Assembly (NCBI GenBank): GCA_022834735.1
Contig: BQKD01000001.1
Span: 2,767,659-2,831,658, forward strand
Length of the DNA stretch: 64,000 nt
Direction: 5' to 3'
From: Erysipelotrichaceae bacterium OPF54
GTDB taxonomy: Bacteria > Bacillota_I > Bacilli_A > Erysipelotrichales > Erysipelotrichaceae
A program made the position numbers and the translations under genes. Under the pieces are notes generated by a model. That model had not been told where the DNA came from. It searched no databases and saw only the letters and a list, made by a program, of their open reading frames with translations. This document shows positions 53,476 through 62,241 of the stretch, one piece after another (position 1 is the stretch's first letter; each line of letters begins with the position of its first letter).

Positions 53476-54291
53476 TTATCCCAGGATACCGATGCAGGAT
53501 CCTACGAAAGCGATCAGAGCCATCAAAAGGAGCACCTTAATAGGCGACATACCTTTTTTAGCCTGCAGCCACCAGCAGAATACTACAAACAGGCACGTAA
53601 GGATCTTAGGGAATGCGCCATCCAGGTTGGCCTGCAGCATAACAGGTTCACCTTCGGAGTTCGTAGCGATCTGTAACGGAGTCGTGATGTTGACCCAGGA
53701 AGCAGCCATCGCACCAACGATAACCTGACCCATAACGATTACAGATTCACGGAATGCCGTCGCTTTTTCACCAACAAGCAGTTCGACAGCCGATCCACCA
53801 AGCGCATATCCTTTGTCAAATACGAATTTCTGGAACCAGGTAGAAGTCAGGTTCCAAACAACAATGTAGAAGATAGGACCAATAACCGATCCGCCTTCAG
53901 CAAGACCAACAGCGATACCTAACAAAATAGGAATGTAAGTACCAACGATCAGCGAGTCACCGATACCGGCAAGAGGACCCATCAGACCGGCGCGGATACC
54001 GTTGATCATTTCATCATCGATACCTTCCGCACCATTTGCACGGGCTTCTTCAAGACCGGCCGTAACACCAACTACGATACATCCGATCTGAGGTTCTGTG
54101 TTAAAGAATGCATAGTATGTTTCAAGTTTTTCAGACTGCTCTTCATGAGTAGGATACAGTTCCTTCAAGATAGGAATCATGGCCCACATGTAACCGAAAG
54201 TCTGCATATGCTCATGAGAGAAGCATGTCAGGTTTCCATACCACCAGCGCCAGAAGGATGAATTTAACGTCTTCTTAGAAATCTTCTTCAT
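53476..54291 (-). CDS. manZ: PTS mannose-family EIID
   Basis: 271 residues of the mannose/fructose/sorbose EIID membrane subunit, starting with a soluble helix and then family motifs (TLNSSFWRWWYGNLTCFSHE at the N-terminus; GIDDEMINGIRAGLMGPLAG near residue 85). It forms the channel with EIIC. It follows EIIC by 2 bases. The sugar could be mannose, glucose, fructose or an amino sugar. Confidence 0.93.
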   Translation of the reverse strand: MKKISKKTLNSSFWRWWYGNLTCFSHEHMQTFGYMWAMIPILKELYPTHEEQSEKLETYYAFFNTEPQIGCIVVGVTAGLEEARANGAEGIDDEMINGIRAGLMGPLAGIGDSLIVGTYIPILLGIAVGLAEGGSVIGPIFYIVVWNLTSTWFQKFVFDKGYALGGSAVELLVGEKATAFRESVIVMGQVIVGAMAASWVNITTPLQIATNSEGEPVMLQANLDGAFPKILTCLFVVFCWWLQAKKGMSPIKVLLLMALIAFVGSCIGILG

Positions 54292-54293
54292 AA

Positions 54294-55136
54294 TTAAATA
54301 TCCTCCTCTTCATCAATCACAACAGCAGCTCCGCCGCCTTTGTTTGCATCGATCTTGATCATCGTCATCTGGTAGTTGAGCAGCGCGAATACACCGCCGA
54401 CAACTGTTGCGGCAAGCAGAGTCAGACCCATTGCAGCAGCCAGTACGAAACCAAGCAGGAAGAAAATCAGGTCGCTTGTCTTGTTGACAACAGATTTCAA
54501 CAGGATCGCGATACCTACTGCAGGAAGTACAGAACCAACGCAGAGCAGCGCTTTGACATACCATACAGAAACATCGAGTGATTTAAATACAGATTCAACG
54601 GCTCCCGAACCGAAATAGCAAAGTAATGTAACCGGCAGGAATGACAAGCAGAAGTGAGAGATCAAAGGCATCAACGTGTCAACTTTACCGACAATTTCAA
54701 AATCACCTTTATCCAGTCTGGCCCATCCAATGTGCTGCCAGATCAGGTTCATCATCGCAGTTCCATAGAACAATGTGATACCGATCGTACCAGTCATGGC
54801 CGAAATAGAACTTGCAAGCTGGAAAGCTTCGTCGCTTGCAGGGTCAATACCAGCAGCTTTGACACCTACATACGCCAGCGGAATACCGATATAGGAAACG
54901 GCACGCAAGTCGGAAGCAACTGTACCACCTGGAGTTACCAGGGCGATCCACATAACCTGCATAGGGATACCGATCAGGATACATCCGGAAACATCACCAA
55001 GGATGATTCCGACGATCATTGATGCGACGAGCGGTCGGTTCAATGTGTAGTTACCGACAGTTGTACCCAAGCACGCGATCGTGGAAGCAGCAGTACAAGA
55101 TACCAAACCGATCAAAATCGCTTGAAATAAACTCAT
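54294..55136 (-). CDS. manY: PTS mannose-family EIIC
   Basis: 280 residues with about seven membrane segments. The family motif GDVSGCILIGIPMQVMWIAL lies near residue 48, followed by TVASDLRAVSYIGIPLAY. It works with EIID as the translocation unit. The gene is preceded by GGAGAAGAG. The C-terminus ends in a charged tail with a Gly-rich KGGGAAVVIDEEED. Confidence 0.93.
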   Translation of the reverse strand: MSLFQAILIGLVSCTAASTIACLGTTVGNYTLNRPLVASMIVGIILGDVSGCILIGIPMQVMWIALVTPGGTVASDLRAVSYIGIPLAYVGVKAAGIDPASDEAFQLASSISAMTGTIGITLFYGTAMMNLIWQHIGWARLDKGDFEIVGKVDTLMPLISHFCLSFLPVTLLCYFGSGAVESVFKSLDVSVWYVKALLCVGSVLPAVGIAILLKSVVNKTSDLIFFLLGFVLAAAMGLTLLAATVVGGVFALLNYQMTMIKIDANKGGGAAVVIDEEEDI

Positions 55137-55217
55137 AAAACTCTTCTCCTTTTTCTCAACTTTTTGTTGAACAAATAAATTAATTTTTATCTATAATCGA
55201 CTGCTAAGCTCTCACTC

Positions 55218-55709
55218 TTAGTAACCGAATTTAGATCTGAATTTAGGCCATTCGCCGATCGAAGTTTCCTTCAGCAGAGCGAATTCCACGTCATAGCCTT
55301 TTTTCGTGATAGCTTCAATCGCATCCGCCTCTTCCTGCGTGATGCTCTGGTTCTGACCAAGCTTCGTAGCGCCCGGACGATCGTTGCAAGGTCCGATGAT
55401 CAGACGTTTTACGTCGCTAGGAACGAATCCCATGTCAACAAGGATCTCCTTCATATCGACAGGGTTCTTCGTAATCAGGAAGTAGCGTTTAGGGGAATTG
55501 AGAACTTTGTCCTGCACTTCCTTGAAATGCTCTTTTGTCCAGACAAATACTTTTTTGTCCGTCGAAGCTTTGAATGACTGCGCAAGAACAGGAGTCGTTG
55601 CAGCTTTGTCATTTACAGCAATAATTCCGTCGCAAGGATATTCCTTGGACCAACGAGTAATAATCTGACCATGAATGATACGGTCGTCAACACGCATAAA
55701 ACTAATCAT
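55218..55709 (-). CDS. PTS mannose-family EIIB
   Basis: 163 residues. The phosphorylated His lies in VDDRIIHGQIITRWSKEY near residue 14, the standard site of EIIB-Man. It is a stand-alone domain (not fused to EIIA as in E. coli ManX) and carries the phosphate from EIIA to the sugar. It lies between EIIA and EIIC genes in order. Confidence 0.92.
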   Translation of the reverse strand: MISFMRVDDRIIHGQIITRWSKEYPCDGIIAVNDKAATTPVLAQSFKASTDKKVFVWTKEHFKEVQDKVLNSPKRYFLITKNPVDMKEILVDMGFVPSDVKRLIIGPCNDRPGATKLGQNQSITQEEADAIEAITKKGYDVEFALLKETSIGEWPKFRSKFGY

Positions 55710-55763
55710 TATTCTGTCCTCCTATGATTATGAATTGTATTTAACCAATGTTAAATCCGAATC

Positions 55764-56195
55764 TTAAAGATCGTCGTCGTCATCGTTTGCCGCAACGACA
55801 AAGTCCGTGATGCCCGCTTTCCCTTCGCTGAGCAGCGTATCCTTCAGAACGCTCAGATCATCAAAGTTGTCTTTCATAAGAACAGCTGTGATGGCAAGCG
55901 GCATGTTCATGCCGGCGATCACCAGCGAATCGGCCAGCATTCCTTTTTCATCCAGAACGCTCAGCGCGTTCGTAAACGGCGAACCACTTAAAATATCCGC
56001 CAGCAGGATCACCTGGTCCTCGCCAGCCTTGAGGTCTTTTACGAGTTCTCTGAAATTTGCAGCGAATTCATCAGCACTCATATCCGCCTTCAAGCTCGTA
56101 GATAATACGTCAGCACGGTCGCCCGTCATCATCTTCACTGCAGAATGCAGCCCCGGAGCAAATTCGCCATGACTAACCATAACTACATATCTCAT
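55764..56195 (-). CDS. PTS mannose-family EIIA
   Basis: 143 residues. The phosphorylated His is in VMVSHGEFAPGLHSAV at residue 9. ADILSGSPFTNALSVL near residue 75 fits the EIIA-Man fold. The ATG at 56195 follows GGAGGAAAGTAT and is preferred over the earlier ATG at 56213. It is the first gene of the operon; a cre-like site lies 60-75 bases upstream. Confidence 0.9.
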   Translation of the reverse strand: MRYVVMVSHGEFAPGLHSAVKMMTGDRADVLSTSLKADMSADEFAANFRELVKDLKAGEDQVILLADILSGSPFTNALSVLDEKGMLADSLVIAGMNMPLAITAVLMKDNFDDLSVLKDTLLSEGKAGITDFVVAANDDDDDL

Positions 56196-56255
56196 ATACT
56201 TTCCTCCATTCATGAAATGTTAACTAAGGTCAGTATAAGGGTATATCAATTGATA

Positions 56256-56269
56256 TGCAAGCGTTTTCT
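56256..56269. promoter_or_regulatory. Putative cre (CcpA) site upstream of the mannose-PTS operon
   Basis: TGCAAGCGTTTTCT agrees with the cre consensus TGWAANCGNTNWCA at 12 of 14 positions. It suggests carbon catabolite control. Confidence 0.45.
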
Positions 56270-56504
56270 GGTATTTTTTGCGTTTTTTTCACACATTTGA
56301 ACATATTGTTAGTACATTCATTTCCTTAAAATATTCCTTTACCTACAATAAAAAAAGGCAATTTCATAGAGCCGGATATCCTGATGTGCCAAATACCATA
56401 TAACGTCATTTTTCTTACCACAAAATTGATATAACAGCTTACCTTGTTCATACAGTATTATTTCACAGAAGCCCCGATCAAAAAAGTGACTTTTGTCATT
56501 AAAA
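56270..56504. other. AT-rich gap upstream of the mannose-PTS operon
   Basis: No convincing gene is seen. A 60-codon frame at 56339-56521 starts at a TTG inside the phosphoesterase terminator and was not accepted. The gap holds the operon promoter region on its right-hand side. Confidence 0.4.
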
Positions 56505-56532
56505 AGAAAAGCTCCGGTCAAGCCGGAACTTC
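56505..56532 (-). terminator. Intrinsic terminator of the phosphoesterase gene
   Basis: GCTCCGG (56511-56517) pairs with CCGGAAC (56523-56529), one G-U, followed on the minus strand by T-rich sequence. It overlaps the stop codon. Confidence 0.8.
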
Positions 56533-57139
56533 AGTCATCCGTTTCCAGATCGATGATATAGCGTTCATAGCCGTTGATGCACCGCGTGTTCCCGATCACG
56601 AACTCGCGCGGCCGGCTCCCATAGGAAAGGTGGACATGACCATACAGAAACAGCTTCGGCTTGTATCTTTCGATCAGATCATTGAAAACCTTGAACCCGG
56701 TATGGGCCGGGTCGGCCCCGTCATAGCAGCCAAAAGCGGGCGAATGGGTCACCAGCACATCGAACCCTTTGCTTTTGCACAGCTCGAACCACAGCTTTCT
56801 GACCCGCTTGTCCATCTCCTTCTGGGTAAACTGCCACTCCACCCCGTTGTAGCGGTGGCTTCCTCCCAGGCCAAGAAAGCGCACCCCTTTATACGTATAG
56901 ATCCTGTCTTCGATCGAAAGACAGCCTAAAGGAGGCTTATATTTATATTTGGCATCGTGATTGCCGTGGACATAGAGGACCGGCCCGCGGAAAACGGTCG
57001 CAATAAAGCTGAGATAATCATATGGCAGATCCCCGCATGAAACGATCACATCGATCCCTTCGAGCACTTCCGGACGATAGGCGTCCGACAAAACAAGGCA
57101 CGGTTCGTCCGACAGCACCATGATCCGCATCTTAGTCAT
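56531..57139 (-). CDS. Calcineurin-like metallophosphoesterase
   Basis: 202 residues. The binuclear metal motifs are VSCGDLPYDY, VHGNHDAKY and YGHVHLSYG, with a His in VTHSPAFG. The N-terminal first motif (usually DxH) reads VLSDEPC, so the first His is not conserved. The ATG at 57139 follows GGGAGACAGGGC and overlaps the stop of the previous gene. The substrate is unknown; some family members cleave nucleotides or phosphodiesters. Confidence 0.85.
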   Translation of the reverse strand: MTKMRIMVLSDEPCLVLSDAYRPEVLEGIDVIVSCGDLPYDYLSFIATVFRGPVLYVHGNHDAKYKYKPPLGCLSIEDRIYTYKGVRFLGLGGSHRYNGVEWQFTQKEMDKRVRKLWFELCKSKGFDVLVTHSPAFGCYDGADPAHTGFKVFNDLIERYKPKLFLYGHVHLSYGSRPREFVIGNTRCINGYERYIIDLETDD

Positions 57140-57569
57140 GCCCTGTCTCCCGCAGAGAGTAAATTCCATACTGCGAGATGAGCTTGCGCGCGTCCCCTGA
57201 AAAGTCATCGATCGACGGGATCGTCCCTTCCACATTGTCAAGCAGCCAGTTCATGTCTGCGATCGCATCCAGGCTCATCTGCTGCCCGTCCTTATTGCGC
57301 ACATGGCCCTCCTGATCGATCATTTCGGTCGAAAATAAATTAAAATGGCCCTCGGCCATATGTTCTTTCATGACCTGGATCAGCCTTGATGTTTGTTTCG
57401 GCATCGCGTCCGTCACATATACGTCGATCATGAAGTTGCTCAGGCCCCACCAGTAGCAGATCGAATCATTTCCGTGCCGCTCCACCTGACGGAAGGAGCC
57501 ATTCAGGACGCTGGTAAGCAGCTGCTTGTAAAATTCGCCCCAGTAATACTGGCGTTTTGTCAAATGCAT
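57132..57569 (-). CDS. Hypothetical protein (145 residues), probably 5'-disturbed
   Basis: A soluble protein with LTKRQYYWGEFYKQLLTSVL near the start and ICYWWGLSNFMIDVYVTDAM. No known domain was recognised. The frame is open to ATG 57611, but the DNA from about 57573 on codes in the other direction for a phage-like protein, so the start at 57569 or a lost upstream start is more likely. It overlaps the phosphoesterase gene by 8 bases, so the two form an operon. Confidence 0.55.
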   Translation of the reverse strand: MHLTKRQYYWGEFYKQLLTSVLNGSFRQVERHGNDSICYWWGLSNFMIDVYVTDAMPKQTSRLIQVMKEHMAEGHFNLFSTEMIDQEGHVRNKDGQQMSLDAIADMNWLLDNVEGTIPSIDDFSGDARKLISQYGIYSLRETGHD

Positions 57570-57572
57570 ATA

Positions 57573-57803
57573 CTGGCTTTTCTTGACATCGAACAGGCAC
57601 TTTATTTTCATTTCGGAGTAAACGCAAACGCAGACGGCTTCATTTCGGAGCCGTTAAGCGTTATTAAGAGGATTAACGCCTTAGAATCCGATTTGCACAA
57701 TTTAGAGGCTGTAGGGCTCGCTATAAGGCGTGAAACGGGCGGTATTATGATTATGTACGCAACACCCGAAAGAAAAGCAAGTCAAGAAAAGGAGAGTGCA
57801 TAA
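57573..57803 (+). pseudogene. Phage replication-organiser-like protein, 5'-truncated
   Basis: The frame reading AFLDIEQALYFHFGVNANAD and onward to ESA and stop resembles the N-terminal domain of phage replisome organisers (FLDM...LYFHLG...ADDDGF). The same pattern is seen at residues 16-75 of the next gene. The beginning lies over the host gene, so it is cut off. It marks the left junction of the phage remnant. Confidence 0.6.
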
Positions 57804-58616
57804 ATGGCAAAAAAAAGAATGTTCAACCTGGACGCAGTGAATACAGACAGGTTCTTAGATATGTCTATCCCGGCTAGACTGTTGTATTTCGATTTAGGAA
57901 TGAGAGCAGATGACGAGGGGTTTGTAGCTTCACCTAACATGATTATCAGAAGTACAGGAAATAGCAAAGAAAGTTTAGATGAGCTAATTAGAAAAGGTTA
58001 TGTGATCCCGTTTAAAAGCGGGGTTATTGTCATTACTCATTGGAAAATGAACAACTACCTACAAAAGGATCGCTTCACACCCACTATTTATACAGAGGAA
58101 AAAGAACAGCTTTCAATAGATGAAAACAAAGTCTATTCAATGAGAAAAAACGTTATGGATACAACATGTATCCAAAATGTATCCAAAATGTATACACAGT
58201 ATAGTATAGATAAGAATAGTAAAGATATATATAGTCATGAAAAACGACCAAAAATAAAGAAAAAAGGTTCTAAACATAAAAATCTTTTTGGAAAACTTCC
58301 GCAGGATCAACAAGAAGAATTGACAAGGATCATAAACCATTTGAACGAATCCACAGGAAGCAATTACAGACCCAATACAAAAGATACAGTTATCAAATTT
58401 AAAAATCTGAAAGAGCTTGATTATAAAGAAGAAGATTTTTTCAAAGTGATTGATAACAAAGTAAAAGATTGGACTAATTCAGAACAGTCTAAATATTTAC
58501 GTCCTGAAACCTTATTTCGAGAATCGCATTTTGAATCCTATTTAAATGAACGAGTACACGTTAACAAGGAAAAACAAAAAGTCGATTTATACGCAGGCTT
58601 TGAAAGCATAAAGTGA
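57804..58616 (+). CDS. Phage replisome organiser-like protein
   Basis: 270 residues starting MAKKRMFNLDAVNTDRFLDM. Residues 1-90 form a winged-helix replication-organiser domain (RLLYFDLGMRADDEGFVASP). Residues about 175-260 match the conserved phage C-terminal domain (LNESTGSNYRPNTKDTVIKF, then DYKEEDFFKVIDNKVKDW). It probably loads the helicase encoded next at the phage origin. AAAGGAGAGTGCATAA precedes the start, overlapping the stop of the fragment. Confidence 0.85.
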   Translation: MAKKRMFNLDAVNTDRFLDMSIPARLLYFDLGMRADDEGFVASPNMIIRSTGNSKESLDELIRKGYVIPFKSGVIVITHWKMNNYLQKDRFTPTIYTEEKEQLSIDENKVYSMRKNVMDTTCIQNVSKMYTQYSIDKNSKDIYSHEKRPKIKKKGSKHKNLFGKLPQDQQEELTRIINHLNESTGSNYRPNTKDTVIKFKNLKELDYKEEDFFKVIDNKVKDWTNSEQSKYLRPETLFRESHFESYLNERVHVNKEKQKVDLYAGFESIK

Positions 58617-58625
58617 GGCGAGAAC

Positions 58626-59840
58626 ATGGAAAAATCAAAACAAGAATTTTTAGAGCAGAACGTTATTTCAATGGCAATCACAAACCTTGAAAAGCTCAAA
58701 GATCCGAATTTAAAACCTGATTTATTCGTTACACCGGTTCACCAGGAAATAATCAAAGTGTGCAAGGATGTTTTGCACGAAAAAGGGAATGTATCTAGTA
58801 TTCCTTATGATGATATTATTCCTAAACTCCTGGAAAGCTCACAAGATTACTTTTTAAAAATAATGGATCAAGCCTTTCAGTATGGCGACTATGATAATTA
58901 CCTTTCTCAGCTTAGAGAACAAAAAGCGATTCGGGATATTCACCGATTGAGCAAAGAAGCATTACAGGAAGATACGACGCTTGACGAGCTGAAAACAAAA
59001 ATAGCAAAAATCGAAGACTCCAATTATACGTCTAAATTAAAAAAATGGACGTTTGACGAGTTATGCACCATTCCAAGAAAAAGCGAAGAATCGCTTATTT
59101 TTGAACGCGACAAGTACATGCAATATGTACGGCCAAAAAAGCATACAGTAAACGTGATAGGCGCTAGAACAGGCGTAGGAAAGACAGCGTATGCCCTAAA
59201 CCTAGTTAATGACCTTGGAGAACGCTATAAAGTATTGTATTTCAATCTTGAAATGACGAATATAGAAATTATCCGTAGGTTATTAGCCTTACAAAGCAAT
59301 GTAGATATTAACAAGATTGAAAACAACGATTTAACCAAAGAGGAAAACACACGATATGTAGACGCTTGTTGGAGATATGTAAATAGATTGAATATTGCTA
59401 TTATTGATGGTTCAAAAAGCATTGATTCAATACGCAGGATCATAGCAAAAGAATCAAGAAAAGGGCATTGTGTTGTATTCGTCGATCATATAGGATACAT
59501 CAAAAATAAGGGATTCAATAACACCCGTGAATCAGTACAACACACTATGATTGAGCTGAACAATATCACAAAAGATTTTGATTGTACCGTGTTCGCTGTT
59601 TCTCAGTTAAACCGAGGAGCAGAAGGAGAGCAACCACAATTAAAAGACCTGAAAGATTCTGGAGAGGTGGAACAAACCGCACACTCCATCACTTTGCTAT
59701 ATGACGAAACAAATAATAGAGCGTCCCAAAATTCTAAATACAAACTTATTTGTGCCAAGAACAGAGGAAGGCTTGGAATAAGTGACGTTTTATTCCATAA
59801 AGCGAAGCAATGCTTTATTTATGAAGGAGCGAATAAATGA
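58626..59840 (+). CDS. Phage DnaB-like replicative helicase
   Basis: 404 residues. An N-terminal DnaB-N-like helical domain (about 1-100) is followed by a RecA-type ATPase: Walker A in GARTGVGKTAYALN near 175, LYFNLEMTNIEIIRRLLALQ near 205, Walker B near 280 (CVVFVDHIGYI) and AVSQLNRGAEGE near 325. It unwinds phage DNA. The start is 9 bases after the organiser stop, with GTGAGGCGAGAAC before it. Confidence 0.92.
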   Translation: MEKSKQEFLEQNVISMAITNLEKLKDPNLKPDLFVTPVHQEIIKVCKDVLHEKGNVSSIPYDDIIPKLLESSQDYFLKIMDQAFQYGDYDNYLSQLREQKAIRDIHRLSKEALQEDTTLDELKTKIAKIEDSNYTSKLKKWTFDELCTIPRKSEESLIFERDKYMQYVRPKKHTVNVIGARTGVGKTAYALNLVNDLGERYKVLYFNLEMTNIEIIRRLLALQSNVDINKIENNDLTKEENTRYVDACWRYVNRLNIAIIDGSKSIDSIRRIIAKESRKGHCVVFVDHIGYIKNKGFNNTRESVQHTMIELNNITKDFDCTVFAVSQLNRGAEGEQPQLKDLKDSGEVEQTAHSITLLYDETNNRASQNSKYKLICAKNRGRLGISDVLFHKAKQCFIYEGANK

Positions 59841-60220
59841 AACCAAAATCAAACAAAATCAGACCGTTTAATTTGCAAATATTTGCCGATTGCGACATTA
59901 TCACCGAATTTTTAAAAAGAAATCGTTTTCCATCAGTTCAAGAATTGGAAAAGATGAAGCCCGAAGAGTTTAAAGACGCAGTTATTGAATTTCGGTACAG
60001 GCTTTACGATCCGAACGAGCGGGAGCAATTCGGATACGATCGAACCGCAAAAGAAGGAACAATAGCAGAATTCTTGAAACGTGAAACATTCCTGAATCCG
60101 AACAGTTTAGAAAGAATGGACGCTGAAGAGTTCAAAAAAGCCGTTATAGCGTTTCGTGAATTGCTGAACGATCAAACCGAGCGTAAAAAGTTCGGATACG
60201 ATACAAATTACAACCGATAA
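59837..60220 (+). CDS. Phage hypothetical protein with internal duplication
   Basis: 127 residues built from two homologous halves: ITEFLKRNRFPSVQELEKMK with DPNEREQFGYD (about 18-70), and IAEFLKRETFLNPNSLERMD with DQTERKKFGYD (about 72-124). There is no known domain. It overlaps dnaB by 4 bases (ATGA), so it belongs to the replication operon. Confidence 0.7.
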   Translation: MKPKSNKIRPFNLQIFADCDIITEFLKRNRFPSVQELEKMKPEEFKDAVIEFRYRLYDPNEREQFGYDRTAKEGTIAEFLKRETFLNPNSLERMDAEEFKKAVIAFRELLNDQTERKKFGYDTNYNR

Positions 60221-60270
60221 ACGAATAGAGCGTCGGAAAAGGCACTTCTTTTAAAGAGAGGAGAAAAGCA

Positions 60271-60729
60271 ATGAACGAAAAGAATTTGATTCCTAACGCA
60301 AAGAGAACACCCGAAGAACGCCGAGAAAACGCCACAAAAGCAGGAATAGCAAGCGGAAAATCAAGAAGGCAAAAGAAAAAGCTAAAGCAAGCCTTGGAAA
60401 CAATTATGAATGAAAAAGTACCTCAAAGCATGGATAAGGTACAAAATATGCTTCATGAATTCGGGATCAATGAAGAAGAAAGCACTTTTCAAATTGCTTT
60501 AGCTGTTATGTTAGTAAAGAAGGCATTAGACGGAAACATTCGTTCAGCCGAGTTAATCGCAACGATAACGGGACAAACCGCAGATCATGATTTGAAAGAA
60601 CGAGAGTTCACGCATAAAAAGAAAATGGATCGTCAAAAGATTGATATTGTTGATAAGACGTTAGCCGATCCAAGCGCACTGATTGCGGTGTTGAAAGGAA
60701 CAAATGAAAAAGAAAACGTTATGCATTAG
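60271..60729 (+). CDS. Phage hypothetical protein (152 residues)
   Basis: A basic N-terminus (NAKRTPEERRENATKAGIAS, then KSRRQKKKLKQAL) is followed by a helical region. Proteins beginning this way are common in phages and integrative elements next to terminase or replication genes. The function is unknown. AGAGAGGAGAAAAGCA precedes the start. Confidence 0.65.
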   Translation: MNEKNLIPNAKRTPEERRENATKAGIASGKSRRQKKKLKQALETIMNEKVPQSMDKVQNMLHEFGINEEESTFQIALAVMLVKKALDGNIRSAELIATITGQTADHDLKEREFTHKKKMDRQKIDIVDKTLADPSALIAVLKGTNEKENVMH

Positions 60730-60885
60730 CTCTTTCCTTTTAATACGCTCACAGACGCGCAGAAAGGGCACAATAAGCGTTAGAATGTCTTTTTTAAAAG
60801 AAGAATCGCTCTATTTTGACATTTTAAGCTATTCTTCATTAAATGTAATTTGTTGTGATGGGATTGTTCGAAAATAAAATGAGTA

Positions 60886-60894
60886 TGATATAAT
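60886..60894 (+). promoter_or_regulatory. Extended -10 promoter before the 52-residue phage gene
   Basis: TGATATAAT, with TTGTTC about 19 bases further upstream. Confidence 0.55.
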
Positions 60895-60945
60895 AGAAAT
60901 CGTACATTAAATAGGGTTAATCTGAATCTTTAGAAAGGGAAAAGA

Positions 60946-61104
60946 ATGGAAAAAACAGCTATTGAATTTAGAAAACTACCGGATGGAATAAAAGCGTTCC
61001 GCTTGGATCGAAACAACAAGACACTCTATGTGATAGATCCAAAACAACAAGAAGGAAATGAAATTGAAAATTTAAATATGCAAGCTAAAGCATTGGAGGA
61101 GTGA
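60946..61104 (+). CDS. Small phage-type protein (52 residues)
   Basis: MEKTAIEFRKLPDGIKAFRL and onward, ending ALEE. It is preceded by AGAAAGGGAAAAG and an extended -10 promoter, and followed by a terminator overlapping its stop, so it looks like a real single gene. No domain was recognised. It is the last phage-like feature of the AT-rich block. Confidence 0.6.
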   Translation: MEKTAIEFRKLPDGIKAFRLDRNNKTLYVIDPKQQEGNEIENLNMQAKALEE

Positions 61105-61124
61105 ACAGAACACTTCTCTTTTTT
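61096..61124 (+). terminator. Intrinsic terminator overlapping the stop of the 52-residue gene
   Basis: GAGGAGTG (61096-61103) pairs with CACTTCTC (61111-61118) with one G-U, followed by six T. Confidence 0.75.
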
Positions 61125-61282
61125 CTTTTTGATGTAAGAAAAAGTGCGTAAATCCTTAATAATAAAGCTGAAACGAAGTTTAAATTTGGGGCAAAATTGG
61201 TGTCTCTTGGACGTAAAATGGGACATTTCACACTATATATAAAATGTGCATGTACAGGCTTTCAGTATATATATAATAAAAA

Positions 61283-61304
61283 AGCCTAATAAATAGGCTA
61301 AAAA
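61283..61304. terminator. Short AGCCTA/TAGGCT hairpin
   Basis: AGCCTA (61283-61288) and TAGGCT (61294-61299) with A runs on both sides. It is weak. The rest of 61125-61380 shows no gene. Confidence 0.35.
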
Positions 61305-61383
61305 ATGGTTTAAAACAGCTTGAAATCGGTATGAAATAGCCACAAACGACGACAATAAAGAGCCGTTATGTTACAGTGAATAT

Positions 61384-62241
61384 ATGAAACACAGAAAGAT
61401 CAATTACAGACGTCTAGGACTTGCCGGTTTATGCCTCCTGCTTCTGAGCGCAGGGACCTGTTTCGGGTTTTCCCGGCTGTTTTCGCATCCTGAAAAGAAT
61501 TTGCCCGTCCAGAATACAGCGAGCGGAACAGCCGATCTGTCCACCCTGCTCGAGATGGCAAAACAGCCGCTGGGAAAAGTAATGTATATCTGGGGCGGCG
61601 GATGGAACGAAGAGGACACCGCATCCGGGCCCGAAACCAGGCAGCTCGGGCTGGCCTCCTCCTGGATCGAATTTGCCGATGCGCAGGACGCCTCCTATAA
61701 TTTCCAGGACCATTTATATGAGATCCATAACGGGCTGGACTGCTCAGGCTATATCGGGTGGGTGCTGTACAATACTTTCGAGCATAAAAAAGGAGAAAAA
61801 GGCTATGTCGATTTTTCTGATCGTATAGAACCTGACCTTGCTGATCTTGGCCTGGGCACAGTGATCCCTGCCGATCAGATCGAAAGCTATGACCCGGGCG
61901 ATATCATGGCCAATTCAGACCATATTTATCTCGTGCTTGCGCCTTGTCAGGACGGAAGCATCCTGCTGATCCACTCCTCTCCTCCGGGGGTGCGTCTTTG
62001 CGGAACTCCGGCAGCCGACGGAAACCCGGACAGCCAGGCTCTTGCGCTGGCCCGGCACGTCATGGCCGGATACGCGCCGGACTGGTATGCAAAATACCCG
62101 GATTGTACGGCAGACTACTCGTATCTGACAGAGTATGACCAGTTTCGCTGGAATCCCGACAAAATAAAAGATGAAAACAATTTAAGGAACAAATCCGCAG
62201 AAGAGATTGTTTCCTATTTGTTTTCATCTTTGGAAAACTGA
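61384..62241 (+). CDS. NlpC/P60-type secreted cell wall hydrolase
   Basis: 285 residues with an N-terminal membrane segment or signal (LGLAGLCLLLLSAGTCFGFS). The catalytic Cys is in GLDCSGYIGWVLYN near residue 118 and a His in SDHIYLVLAP near residue 180, the NlpC/P60 pattern for peptide bonds of peptidoglycan. MYIWGGGWNEEDTASGP near residue 68 is the substrate-side loop. It is a single gene, convergent with the acetyltransferase (28-base overlap of the ends). Confidence 0.82.
   Translation: MKHRKINYRRLGLAGLCLLLLSAGTCFGFSRLFSHPEKNLPVQNTASGTADLSTLLEMAKQPLGKVMYIWGGGWNEEDTASGPETRQLGLASSWIEFADAQDASYNFQDHLYEIHNGLDCSGYIGWVLYNTFEHKKGEKGYVDFSDRIEPDLADLGLGTVIPADQIESYDPGDIMANSDHIYLVLAPCQDGSILLIHSSPPGVRLCGTPAADGNPDSQALALARHVMAGYAPDWYAKYPDCTADYSYLTEYDQFRWNPDKIKDENNLRNKSAEEIVSYLFSSLEN

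Noticed and set aside
56339..56521. 60-codon minus-strand frame before the mannose-PTS operon
   Set aside because: It would start at TTG inside the phosphoesterase terminator, with no ribosome binding site and no relatives recognised.
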